Below are positions 1 through 6,559 of a stretch of 7,448 bases of DNA, in pieces (position 1 is the first letter of the stretch; every line of letters starts with the position of its first letter). The notes below the pieces were generated by a model. That model saw only the letters and a program-made list of their open reading frames with translations, was not told the origin of the DNA and did no database searches. Origin of the DNA: Bacteroidota bacterium (GTDB taxonomy: Bacteria; Bacteroidota; Bacteroidia; Chitinophagales; Chitinophagaceae); NCBI GenBank assembly GCA_028875955.1, contig JAGWTX010000112.1, forward strand, positions 1-7,448. The letters are read 5' to 3'. The translations under genes were made by a program, and so were the position numbers.

Positions 1-853
1 GAAACGGCGCCAGATCCGGATCAGGGAAATATCGGTAATCATTGGCTTCTTCCTTATCCCTGATGGCAAAAGTGGTATCGGTGGTTGCGTCAAAACTGCG
101 TGTCTGCTGTTGAACCCTGCCTCCCTTCTCCACCAGATCGATCATCCGCCCGATTTCGTATTCAATGGCTTTTTTTACGTTGCGGATGGAATTCAGGTTT
201 TTTACCTCCACTTTCGTGCCCAGTCCTTTTTCTCCCCTGAGACGAATGGAAACGTTTGCATCACAACGAAGACTCCCTTCTTCCATGTTACCATCACAGA
301 TACCTAACCAACGGACCAGTTTTCTTACCTGTGTTACATATTGCCAGGCTTCATCAGCCGAATACAGATCCGGTTCTGTTACTATTTCAACCAGGGGTGT
401 ACCGGCACGATTCAGATCAATACAGGTAAAGTCGGGATCGAGGTCATGGATGCTTTTACCTGCATCTTCTTCAAGATGAATGCGGTTTAGCTGTACCTGC
501 CGGAAACCATCGCCTGATCGGATGGTGATCCTGCCTCCCTGGCAAATGGGGGTCGTGTGTTGTGAGATCTGGTAACCTTTTGGCAGATCGGGATAGAAAT
601 AATTTTTTCTGGCGAAATAATTATCGGTCTGTATGTCAGAGCCCACCGCCAGCCCCAGACGGATGGCATATTCCACCGCCTTTTTATTTGTCTTGGGTAA
701 GGTACCCGGATGACCCATGGTGATGGGACTGATATGTGTATTGGGTTCAGCTCCAAATGCGGTACTGTCTCCACAGAATAATTTACTTTGGGTAGCCAAT
801 TGGGCGTGTACTTCCAAACCGATGACCGCTTCGTATTTGTCGTTCAATAACAT
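1..853 (-). CDS. gatB: GatB, Asp-tRNA(Asn)/Glu-tRNA(Gln) amidotransferase subunit B (C-terminus beyond left edge)
   Basis: Subunit B of the cytoplasmic GatCAB complex, which converts mischarged Glu-tRNA(Gln) and/or Asp-tRNA(Asn) to the amide form; GatB binds the tRNA and activates the acyl group with ATP, and GatA supplies ammonia. Reading leftward from the ATG at 853-851 gives 284 uninterrupted codons to the window edge, roughly 60% of the usual 475-500 residues. Visible family motifs are IGLEVHAQL (residues 11-19), the ARKNYFYPDLPKGYQISQ block (81-98), HLEEDAGK (126-133), the signature DLNRAGTPLVEIV (146-158), EEGSLRCDAN (191-200), EVKNLNSI (216-223) and DYRYFPDPDL (272-281). The C-terminal helical and tail domains lie outside. 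The ATG is chosen because GLEVH starts at residue 12 and no other ATG precedes it in frame; TTG at codon 3 is a weaker alternative. A -7-like box lies only 7 bases upstream. Identification is very secure. Confidence 0.97.
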   Translation of the reverse strand, partial: MLLNDKYEAVIGLEVHAQLATQSKLFCGDSTAFGAEPNTHISPITMGHPGTLPKTNKKAVEYAIRLGLAVGSDIQTDNYFARKNYFYPDLPKGYQISQHTTPICQGGRITIRSGDGFRQVQLNRIHLEEDAGKSIHDLDPDFTCIDLNRAGTPLVEIVTEPDLYSADEAWQYVTQVRKLVRWLGICDGNMEEGSLRCDANVSIRLRGEKGLGTKVEVKNLNSIRNVKKAIEYEIGRMIDLVEKGGRVQQQTRSFDATTDTTFAIRDKEEANDYRYFPDPDLAPF

Positions 854-1196
854 GCTGGCGCAAAAATAGCCTTAATCACAGATTTATCGCTGTTTTGAGG
901 AAGGGTTCTGTTTATTTTAGGTTTTTGAAAGACAAGACCTTTGTATTCCCTTTTCTGAAGCCGGTAAAATGCCCACGGGGATAGACAAGGGGAGATTGAT
1001 TCCGTTTTGACTTTGGCGAAGCGGCTTTGTGACAGATGCAGGGTAATTCTATACCGGGAGCAACCCTTACAAACTCGTTTTTCACCTGGTACACATATCC
1101 ATCTGCCGGTTTTGGGATAGGCCTGCACGAATCAGAAGCCATAGTACAACAAGCCCATCACAGCAGGATCGAGTTATCATTATGAAGGGAGCCTGC
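854..1196. other. Gap without a confident gene between gatB and the PDZ-gene terminator
   Basis: About 340 bases lie between the gatB start and the terminator of the upstream PDZ gene. Two overlapping minus-strand reading frames are open here: 1142-912 (76 codons from ATG, starting MASDSCRPIP) and 1128-844 (94 codons, running over the gatB promoter and start). I recognise neither product; both are rich in Cys, Arg and Lys for their size, show no signal peptide or membrane segment, and two open frames over the same bases argue against either being selected. No tRNA-like cloverleaf, terminal inverted repeat or CRISPR-type repeat is seen. The gatB -7 element occupies the left end. The stretch may be plain spacer, a leader, or an eroded gene. 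Confidence 0.5.
861..868 (-). promoter_or_regulatory. Bacteroidota -7 promoter element for gatB
   Basis: On the minus strand these bases read TATTTTTG, an exact match to the Bacteroidota primary-sigma -7 consensus TAnnTTTG. The box ends 7 bases before the gatB ATG, so transcription would begin at or just before the start codon. No convincing -33 TTTG is seen at the expected distance upstream, so the call rests on the -7 match and its position. Confidence 0.4.
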
Positions 1197-1226
1197 AAAA
1201 AAATACCGCGCCAGGAATGGCGCGGT
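1197..1226 (-). terminator. Intrinsic terminator downstream of the PDZ-domain gene
   Basis: A perfect 8-bp GC-rich stem (ACCGCGCC at 1205-1212 with GGCGCGGT at 1219-1226) closes a 6-base loop. Read on the minus strand it is followed, one base after the stem, by seven consecutive T (A run at 1197-1203 on the plus strand). It lies about 40 bases past the stop codon of the minus-strand PDZ gene, exactly where its terminator should be. The plus strand has no T run, so termination is predicted for minus-strand transcripts only. It implies that gatB is transcribed separately from the PDZ gene. Confidence 0.9.
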
Positions 1227-1266
1227 GCATATACAACATGAGAAAAAATAAAATCAGAGATTCATT

Positions 1267-2229
1267 TTAGAGGTCAGCCGTTTTTAACCTTTTGGGGATC
1301 TGTACATTGGCTGTCTGTGTTTTGCCATTTCGCTGAAAAGTCACAGAAAACTTATCGCCCTCTTTCAAGTCTTTTATGGATTCCTTCAAATCATCCACTG
1401 AGGATACGGATTTACCATTGATTTCGGTAATGACATCTTCTTTTTGTAAACCTGCTTTGGCTGCTGGAGTATCACTGTCAACATCCAATATTTTTGCACC
1501 CTTGCCTTCTGCCAGGTCCTGGATCTGCAAACCCAGACGGGGTTTGCGGATATTGTAGTTGAAATTCATTCCCTTCCAGTCGGGCAGGTTCAGGTTCAGG
1601 TTGGGCATATCAAAATTATAGTCCTGCCCATTAAAGCTGAATACACGCGTATTGGCTGTTTTTCCCAAGGTAGCGGTGGTGGTGGCTTCCTTACCGTTAC
1701 GGAGATAAGTAATGGTTACTTTTTCTTCGGGTTTGTATTTACCAATGGCATCATAGAGGTCGTCACTGCCTTCAATTTTTGTGTCACCCACTTTGGTGAT
1801 GATATCGTCTTTTTGTAAGCCTGCTTTTTCAGCCGCGCTTTCTTTTTCTATGCTGTTGATCTTGGCCCCCTTGTCTGATTTTTCCGATACCACACCGAGA
1901 AATGCGCGGTTCGCAGATTCACCGAACATTTTCATGCTGCCTGCCATGGGTGCCAGACGGCTGCGGATATGCGGCATCAATGAATGAATGTCTTCATGCC
2001 GTAAAACCTCAATATCCGAATCCTTCAGGTCTTCCAACGGCTTGCCATTTACCGTGATCTTGTCACCATCTACCACGATGGTTAATTTTTCGTTCTTATC
2101 ACCTTTTTTGCGAATGGTGATACTTTCCTCCGCATCTTTTTTCATTTTCTCCCTGGTCTGGGCTGATAGTAGGGAAAGACTACCCAAACCCAGTGTCAAT
2201 AAAATGACAGGTAAAATTCTCTTATTCAT
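1267..2229 (-). CDS. Secreted protein with two PDZ domains, no protease domain
   Basis: A 320-residue exported protein. Residues 1-23 form a Sec signal peptide (MNKR, hydrophobic core about 6-21, likely cleavage after LSA before Q24), so the protein should be periplasmic or cell-surface. Residues 35-85 are charged and include a short beta-like stretch around DGDKITVNGKPL. PDZ1 spans roughly 109-190 (ligand loop FLGV at 110-113, then AEKAGLQKDDIITKVGD) and PDZ2 roughly 231-313 (RLGLQI, then AAKAGLQKEDVITEINGKSV). The two domains resemble each other closely and are joined by an Asn-rich linker (199-226). They look like the C-terminal PDZ pair of DegP/HtrA proteases, but no trypsin-like His/Asp/Ser domain is present and 320 residues leave no room for one. 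Known PDZ domains bind exposed C-termini or loops, so a scaffold or substrate-binding role in the envelope is inferred; the substrate is unknown. It has its own promoter-like element and a strong terminator, suggesting a single-gene transcript. Confidence 0.9.
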   Translation of the reverse strand: MNKRILPVILLTLGLGSLSLLSAQTREKMKKDAEESITIRKKGDKNEKLTIVVDGDKITVNGKPLEDLKDSDIEVLRHEDIHSLMPHIRSRLAPMAGSMKMFGESANRAFLGVVSEKSDKGAKINSIEKESAAEKAGLQKDDIITKVGDTKIEGSDDLYDAIGKYKPEEKVTITYLRNGKEATTTATLGKTANTRVFSFNGQDYNFDMPNLNLNLPDWKGMNFNYNIRKPRLGLQIQDLAEGKGAKILDVDSDTPAAKAGLQKEDVITEINGKSVSSVDDLKESIKDLKEGDKFSVTFQRNGKTQTANVQIPKRLKTADL

Positions 2230-2267
2230 GGTTACAAAATTTTTGATGTACGAATAAATTAGTAGAT

Positions 2268-2301
2268 CAAATGTAAAACTATTTCCAAATACGAAACTAT
2301 T
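2268..2301 (-). promoter_or_regulatory. Putative promoter of the PDZ gene with an 18-base-spaced direct repeat
   Basis: The minus strand reads TACATTTG at 2275-2268, an exact match to the Bacteroidota -7 consensus TAnnTTTG, predicting a leader of about 30 bases. Seventeen bases upstream of it lies TTTC, one mismatch from the -33 TTTG. The octamer AATAGTTT occurs twice on the minus strand, at 2301-2294 and 2283-2276, 18 bases start to start; the proximal copy directly abuts the -7 box and the distal one overlaps the -33 position. It could be an operator, but the region is AT-rich and chance is possible. Confidence 0.4.
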
Positions 2302-2311
2302 CGGAAATGTT

Positions 2312-2348
2312 AAAAAAGGTTAATGAATGACAGGTGGCAGGAATAACC
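2312..2348 (-). terminator. Weak candidate terminator downstream of alaS
   Basis: On the minus strand GGTTA (2348-2344) can pair with TAACC (2322-2318), and the stem is followed at once by six T (A run at 2312-2317 on the plus strand). The placement, about 50-85 bases after the alaS stop and before the PDZ promoter, suits a terminator. The stem is only 5 bp with a 21-base loop, so it is marginal. Confidence 0.3.
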
Positions 2349-2396
2349 GGGATAAAGGGAAATCCTGAAAGCGAGGTGGACGAAAGAATGGGAAAA

Positions 2397-5015
2397 TTAT
2401 ACCAGTAAAAGCCTTACCTGTTCAATGACCTGTGAAAGATTACTCGCATCCTGCCCTCCGGCGGTAGCCAGTGTTTTCTGACCACCCCCGCCACCCTTGA
2501 TCAGGGGAGCCACCTGTTCCCTGATGATTTTTGTGGCTTCCAGATTCCGGGTTGTGGCAACGGTTTCATCCATCAGGATAACCACCTGTGCCTTACCGCC
2601 TACGGAGGCTGCCAGTACAATCACATAATGGCTGAGGGTGGTCTTGAATTCAAAAGCCAGTTTTTTCAGACCTTCCGCACTGCTGACTTCCACAACGGCT
2701 CCCAGAAATTGAATATCCTGCAAGTTTTCAACCTTGCCCAGTAATTCATTGCGGGTTATGATCAGTTGTCTGGCTTCCAGGCTCTCGATTTTTTTTCTTG
2801 CCTCACTAAGTTCTGCAACCAGGCTTTCCACTGCTTTGGAAAGATCCTTGGGGTGTTTTAGCAATTCGCGAACCTCCTGTATTTCCGTAAATTGTTCTGC
2901 AATGAATGTTTCTGCAGCCAAACCGCAAACGGCTTCAATTCTTCTTACACCTGCGGCAACGGCGGATTCGTGCCTGATTCTGCACAATCCCAATTCGCCG
3001 GTATGCCCCACATGGGTTCCTCCGCACAATTCAATGGAATAATGGGGGTCGATGATTACCACCCGAACGGTATCGCCATATTTCTCCCCAAACAGGGCCA
3101 TGGCTCCCATCTGAATGGCTTCATCCCTTCCCATTTCCTTTATATAAACCGGTAGATTGGCGCGGATCTTGTCATTGACAATACTGGTAACCTCGGCAAT
3201 TTCTTCCGGGGTCATTTTGGCAAAATGTGAAAAATCAAAACGCAGTTGCTCCTCGTTCACCAGGCTTCCCTTTTGCGCAACATGGTTACCCAGCACTTTA
3301 CGTAAAGCAGCGTGGAGCAAATGCGTAGCACTATGGTGTATGGAAATCGCCTGTCTTCTGTGACCGTCTACTTTTGCCATTACACCCGCTGCAATGTTTG
3401 CGGGTAAGGAATCTGTAAAATGTATGATCAGGTTATTTTCTTTTTTGGTATCGGTTACCCGTATCAGCTCACCTTCAAAATCCAGGGTACCGGTATCACC
3501 TACCTGACCACCGCTTTCTGCATAAAAAGGACTGGCTTCGAGTACCAGCTGAAACCCTTTTTTTCCCTTGGCGCTTACTTTTCTGTATTTGACCACTTTG
3601 GTCCTGATCTCGATGGAATCATATCCTACAAATTCATTCATGCCATCCGTAAGTAAAACGATCCAGTCTTCCGTATCAACGGTACCTGCGGCACGGCTTC
3701 GGTTTTTCTGTTGCTGCATTTCCGCTTCAAAACCGGATTCATCCACTTCCAGCTTGTTTTCCGCCGCGATCAGTCTTGTGAGATCGATCGGGAATCCGAA
3801 TGTGTCGAATAATTCAAACGCAGCTTTCCCTTCGATCTTTTGCTCGGAATGGGCGATGATATCATCGATGCGTTTCAATCCCTTGTCCAGTGTTTTTAAG
3901 AAGGCATCTTCCTCTTCTCTCACCACTTTACTGACAAACTCCAGCTGTGTTTTCAATTCAGGAAAAACTGCTGCAAACTGATCGGCCAGCAAGGGTAAGA
4001 GCTGGAACAACAGGGGCTGTTTGTAATCGAGATAAGTATAATAATAGCGTACGGCCCTGCGCAAAATCCTCCTGATCACATAACCAGCGCCATTATTCGA
4101 GGGTAATTGTCCATCTGCAATGGTAAAGGCAATGGCACGGATATGGTCTGCGAGCACCCGGAAAGCAATGGCTTCCCGGCTGTCGCTGAAATCGTATTTT
4201 TTCCCGGTGATCTTTTCGGTTGCCGCAATGGTTCCGGTAAATACATCGGTATCATAATTGCTTTGCTTACCCTGTATCACACGCACCAGTCGTTCAAACC
4301 CCATGCCGGTATCCACATGCTGTGCAGGAAGCGGTTGGAGGCTGCCGTCTTTCAAACGGTTAAACTGCATGAATACATTGTTCCATATTTCAATCACCTG
4401 GGGATGGTCGTTATTGACCAGAGATTTTCCGGATATTTTTTTTCTTTCTTCATCCGGTCGGCAGTCTACATGAATCTCGGTGCAGGGTCCGCAGGGTCCG
4501 GTATCTCCCATTTCCCAGAAATTGTCTTTTTTATTGCCCAGCAGGATCCGTTCTTCCGGAACAATTTTTTTCCATTCCTGGAAAGCTTCTTCATCACGGG
4601 GCAGACCTTCTTTTTCATCTCCTTCAAAAATGCTGACATACAACCTGTCTTTATCCAGCTGGTAAACCTCGGTTAACAATTCCCAGCTCCAGGCGATGGC
4701 TTCTTTTTTGAAATAGTCCCCGAAACTCCAGTTACCCAGCATTTCGAACATGGTGTGGTGATAGGTATCCACACCCACTTCTTCCAGGTCATTGTGTTTA
4801 CCGCTCACACGCAGACATTTCTGTGTGTCGGCAATTCTGTTAAATGCCGGTTTCTTATTTCCCAGGAAATAATCCTTAAACTGGTTCATCCCCGCATTGG
4901 TAAAAAGCAGGGTGGGGTCATTTTTTACGACAATGGGCGCCGATGGCACGATATGGTGCTGTTTGGATGCGAAAAAATCAAGAAATTGTTTACGTATTTC
5001 AGCGCTGGTCATCAT
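2397..5015 (-). CDS. alaS: Alanyl-tRNA synthetase
   Basis: Cytoplasmic class II synthetase that charges tRNA-Ala and hydrolyses mischarged Ser- or Gly-tRNA-Ala. At 872 residues it is full length for bacterial AlaS. The catalytic domain (about 1-240) shows FTNAGMNQFKDYF (38-50), QKCLRVSGKHNDLEEVG (66-82), the motif 2 region TMFEMLGNWSFGDYF (88-102), GDTGPCGPCTEIH (170-182) and the motif 3 region GMGFERL (237-243). The tRNA-recognition domain with NNGAGYVIRRILRRAVR (307-323) follows. The editing domain carries the complete zinc-type site: HxxxH at H561/H565 and CGGTH giving C664 and H668. A coiled-coil segment (about 720-760) leads to the C-terminal DHHA1-type domain with its glycine-rich KGGGGGQKTLATAGG (840-854). 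All functional motifs are intact. Two adjacent ATG codons (5015 and 5012) could each start translation; the start at 5012 would give MTSAEIRKQF, a common form of AlaS N-termini. The gene diverges from the M23 peptidase gene. Confidence 0.98.
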   Translation of the reverse strand: MMTSAEIRKQFLDFFASKQHHIVPSAPIVVKNDPTLLFTNAGMNQFKDYFLGNKKPAFNRIADTQKCLRVSGKHNDLEEVGVDTYHHTMFEMLGNWSFGDYFKKEAIAWSWELLTEVYQLDKDRLYVSIFEGDEKEGLPRDEEAFQEWKKIVPEERILLGNKKDNFWEMGDTGPCGPCTEIHVDCRPDEERKKISGKSLVNNDHPQVIEIWNNVFMQFNRLKDGSLQPLPAQHVDTGMGFERLVRVIQGKQSNYDTDVFTGTIAATEKITGKKYDFSDSREAIAFRVLADHIRAIAFTIADGQLPSNNGAGYVIRRILRRAVRYYYTYLDYKQPLLFQLLPLLADQFAAVFPELKTQLEFVSKVVREEEDAFLKTLDKGLKRIDDIIAHSEQKIEGKAAFELFDTFGFPIDLTRLIAAENKLEVDESGFEAEMQQQKNRSRAAGTVDTEDWIVLLTDGMNEFVGYDSIEIRTKVVKYRKVSAKGKKGFQLVLEASPFYAESGGQVGDTGTLDFEGELIRVTDTKKENNLIIHFTDSLPANIAAGVMAKVDGHRRQAISIHHSATHLLHAALRKVLGNHVAQKGSLVNEEQLRFDFSHFAKMTPEEIAEVTSIVNDKIRANLPVYIKEMGRDEAIQMGAMALFGEKYGDTVRVVIIDPHYSIELCGGTHVGHTGELGLCRIRHESAVAAGVRRIEAVCGLAAETFIAEQFTEIQEVRELLKHPKDLSKAVESLVAELSEARKKIESLEARQLIITRNELLGKVENLQDIQFLGAVVEVSSAEGLKKLAFEFKTTLSHYVIVLAASVGGKAQVVILMDETVATTRNLEATKIIREQVAPLIKGGGGGQKTLATAGGQDASNLSQVIEQVRLLLV

Positions 5016-5081
5016 CGATGGAAAATTTTAAACAGATTGTTAAGACGTTTGAAACTATATTTGGTGGCTTTTTAAGGGCAT

Positions 5082-5089
5082 CAAAGGTA
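5082..5089 (-). promoter_or_regulatory. -7-like promoter element for alaS
   Basis: The minus strand reads TACCTTTG here, an exact TAnnTTTG match, about 67 bases upstream of the alaS start, predicting a leader near 60 bases. A TTTC lies 13 bases further upstream, shorter than the spacing expected for a -33 box, so only the -7 element is convincing. I see no clear T-box features, and T-boxes are not expected in this phylum. Confidence 0.4.
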
Positions 5090-5147
5090 AGGATTTGGGC
5101 TTGAAACCGGCATCTGCTCCCTGGTCGCTCAATTGGCTGAGATAAGG

Positions 5148-5155
5148 TAGTTTTG
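5148..5155 (+). promoter_or_regulatory. -7-like promoter element for the M23 peptidase gene
   Basis: TAGTTTTG matches TAnnTTTG exactly on the plus strand, 67 bases before the ATG of the peptidase, predicting a leader near 60 bases. It faces away from the alaS element about 60 bases to the left, so the intergenic region looks like a divergent promoter pair. No clear -33 partner is present at the ideal distance (a TTG at 5133-5135 is too close). Confidence 0.35.
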
Positions 5156-5222
5156 ACCTGTTTTCAATCAGTTTCTGGCATCTGAGAACAGGCATTCAGC
5201 ATTTTCAGCAGCAATACAATCA

Positions 5223-6194
5223 ATGAAAAAAGTCAAATATTATTATAATACCCATACCCTCCGCTATGAAAAGCTGGAAGTTCCGCTTCGGGTGAGGTTA
5301 TTACAGCTGATCGGCTTTATTGCAGCTTCTATCGTAACCGGCCTTCTCATCTTTGTCATCACCTTCCGATACATTGATTCCCCCAAGGAAAAGTACCTGC
5401 GTCAGCAAAATGAGGACCTGGTGGCCAATTATAGTGTGTTCATGGAGCGGTTAAAACAACTGGAATTGAAAATGGATGAGATTGAGAACCGGGACAATAA
5501 CGTATACCGGTCCATTTTTGAAGCCAAACCGGTTCCGGATAGTGCCCGTGTGAAGGATATCGAACAAAAGAATGAAGTGCAGCTGGTGAAAAGCATGGGT
5601 GAGTCGGATCTGGTGAAAAGCATTGCCGATCAATTGAATAATATCGCCCTGCGATCGGCCTACCAGATGAAATCCTTTGACGAGATCGCCAACCTGGTGA
5701 AAAACAAGGAAAAACTGATTGCGGCCACCCCGTCCATACAACCTGTTAGCAATAAGAACCTGAACCGGATCGCTTCCGGTTTCGGCTACCGGATCGATCC
5801 GATTTATAAAGACCGGAGATTGCACCAGGGTCTGGATTTCAGTGCTCCCATCGGAACACCTATCTATGCTACAGCGGATGGCAAAGTAGTGGATGCCGGA
5901 TTTAATACCGGCGGTTATGGGAATCGCGTGGTGATCAATCACGGATTTGGCTATGAAACCCTTTACGGGCATATGGTTCGGATCAAAGCCCGGGTGGGTG
6001 AAATGGTCAAGAGAGGGGAAGTGATTGGTTATGTGGGAAATTCAGGAAAAAGTACGGCACCCCATTGCCATTATGAAGTGCATAAGCGGGGAATTGCGGT
6101 AGATCCCATCTATTATTTCTACAATGACCTGAATGCGGAACAATTTGATCGTATCCTGAAACTGGCTGCCACCAGCAATCAGAGCTTCGATTAA
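5223..6194 (+). CDS. Membrane-anchored M23 family peptidoglycan endopeptidase
   Basis: A 323-residue LytM/MepM-type zinc metallopeptidase predicted to cut peptide cross-links in periplasmic peptidoglycan. Residues 1-26 are a basic, Tyr-rich cytoplasmic segment (KYYYN, LRYEKLEV); one transmembrane helix spans about 27-49, putting the rest in the periplasm. A coiled-coil-like stretch covers about 55-90. The M23 domain runs from about 183 (ASGFGYRIDP, 184-193) to 295. Zinc ligands are H201 and D205 in HQGLDF and H283 in the HxH motif, with H281 and H250 (LYGH) as catalytic histidines. The motif reads H281-C282-H283, where a hydrophobic residue (HLH or similar) is usual. The protein ends NQSFD, an ending I recall from Bacteroidota homologues. 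An active enzyme is expected because all metal and catalytic residues are present. It starts at an ATG with no Shine-Dalgarno, divergent from alaS, and is followed by two small membrane-protein genes on the same strand. Confidence 0.93.
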   Translation: MKKVKYYYNTHTLRYEKLEVPLRVRLLQLIGFIAASIVTGLLIFVITFRYIDSPKEKYLRQQNEDLVANYSVFMERLKQLELKMDEIENRDNNVYRSIFEAKPVPDSARVKDIEQKNEVQLVKSMGESDLVKSIADQLNNIALRSAYQMKSFDEIANLVKNKEKLIAATPSIQPVSNKNLNRIASGFGYRIDPIYKDRRLHQGLDFSAPIGTPIYATADGKVVDAGFNTGGYGNRVVINHGFGYETLYGHMVRIKARVGEMVKRGEVIGYVGNSGKSTAPHCHYEVHKRGIAVDPIYYFYNDLNAEQFDRILKLAATSNQSFD

Positions 6195-6204
6195 ACTTCT
6201 GCGC

Positions 6205-6220
6205 CAAAGGCTTTCCTTTG
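6205..6220 (+). terminator. Small stem-loop after the M23 gene
   Basis: CAAAGG (6205-6210) and CCTTTG (6215-6220) form a perfect 6-bp stem with a 4-base loop, ten bases after the peptidase stop codon. The sequence that follows (AACAATTCTTTG) has no real T run, so it is at best a weak terminator or a processing or stability element. The right arm also supplies a TTTG that could be the -33 box of the next gene. Confidence 0.25.
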
Positions 6221-6249
6221 AACAATTCTTTGCCTAATTTGTAACATTG
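6217..6249 (+). promoter_or_regulatory. Possible promoter of the small membrane-protein gene
   Basis: TTTG at 6217-6220 is followed 21 bases later by TAACATTG at 6242-6249, one mismatch from TAnnTTTG. Both position and spacing fit a Bacteroidota promoter with a leader of roughly 17 bases before the GTG start at 6272. An alternative 7-base near-match (TAATTTG, 6235-6241) overlaps it. The evidence is modest because these AT-rich motifs are common. Confidence 0.3.
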
Positions 6250-6271
6250 CCAGAAAAGAAACCCATCTACT

Positions 6272-6502
6272 GTGGAGCCAGGCGTAAAAGAATATCTTAT
6301 CCGTATTTTGAATACCCTTTCATTGGGATTGTTATGGATGGCCATCAATTCTACGGCAGGTATTATGTATGATCTTGCCTTTGTACATGATAAGCTTACC
6401 CTGGGTAATCTGCTTTTTTATGGCTGGTTTCTGATCAGTCTCACCGCTTTTCTCTGGTATATCATACGATTGTGGCGCAAGCCCATCGATTTTGAAAATT
6501 AG
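6272..6502 (+). CDS. Small two-helix membrane protein of unknown function
   Basis: A 76-residue protein with two hydrophobic segments, about residues 13-36 and 44-67, joined by a short polar loop (VHDKLT) and ending in a basic tail (RLWRKPIDFEN). Positive charges at both ends (K6, R11; R66, R69, K70) suggest an inner-membrane hairpin with both termini in the cytoplasm. The start is GTG: the frame has a stop at 6242-6244 and no ATG, GTG or TTG between that stop and 6272, while the next ATG (codon 23) would cut through the first helix. Coding is supported by a clean membrane-hairpin design and a position 77 bases after the M23 gene and 57 before the VanZ-like gene, all on one strand. I cannot assign a function or a named family; no metal-binding or catalytic motif is visible. 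Confidence 0.75.
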   Translation: MEPGVKEYLIRILNTLSLGLLWMAINSTAGIMYDLAFVHDKLTLGNLLFYGWFLISLTAFLWYIIRLWRKPIDFEN

Positions 6503-6559
6503 GCCGCGATTCGGTTTATCAGCAGCATTTGCTTATATTCAGGGAAGAAACAAATTCCC

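Noticed and set aside
110..774. Open frames at 110-307 (+), 165-479 (+) and 487-774 (-)
   Set aside because: All overlap the continuous gatB frame on the minus strand, which carries signature motifs along its whole length.
844..1128. 94-codon minus-strand frame read as a gene
   Set aside because: It runs through the gatB -7 element and start codon in another frame, shares its bases with a second open frame (1142-912), and has no recognisable motif.
4107..4676. 189-codon open frame on the plus strand inside alaS
   Set aside because: It is antisense to the conserved catalytic and tRNA-recognition region of AlaS; its translation shows no family motif, and the alaS frame fully explains the sequence. 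Other plus-strand frames within 2734-4665 are rejected for the same reason.
5451..5972. 173-codon open frame on the minus strand inside the M23 gene
   Set aside because: It is antisense to an intact peptidase with conserved motifs; the His- and Phe-rich translation is typical of a shadow frame.
6007..6348. 113-codon minus-strand frame across the end of the M23 gene and the start of the small membrane protein
   Set aside because: It overlaps two better-supported genes on the opposite strand and lacks any recognisable feature.
6542..6559. Inverted repeat GGGAA / TTCCC just before the VanZ-like start as a translational switch
   Set aside because: The stem is only 5 bp with an 8-base loop and would be weak; chance occurrence is likely.
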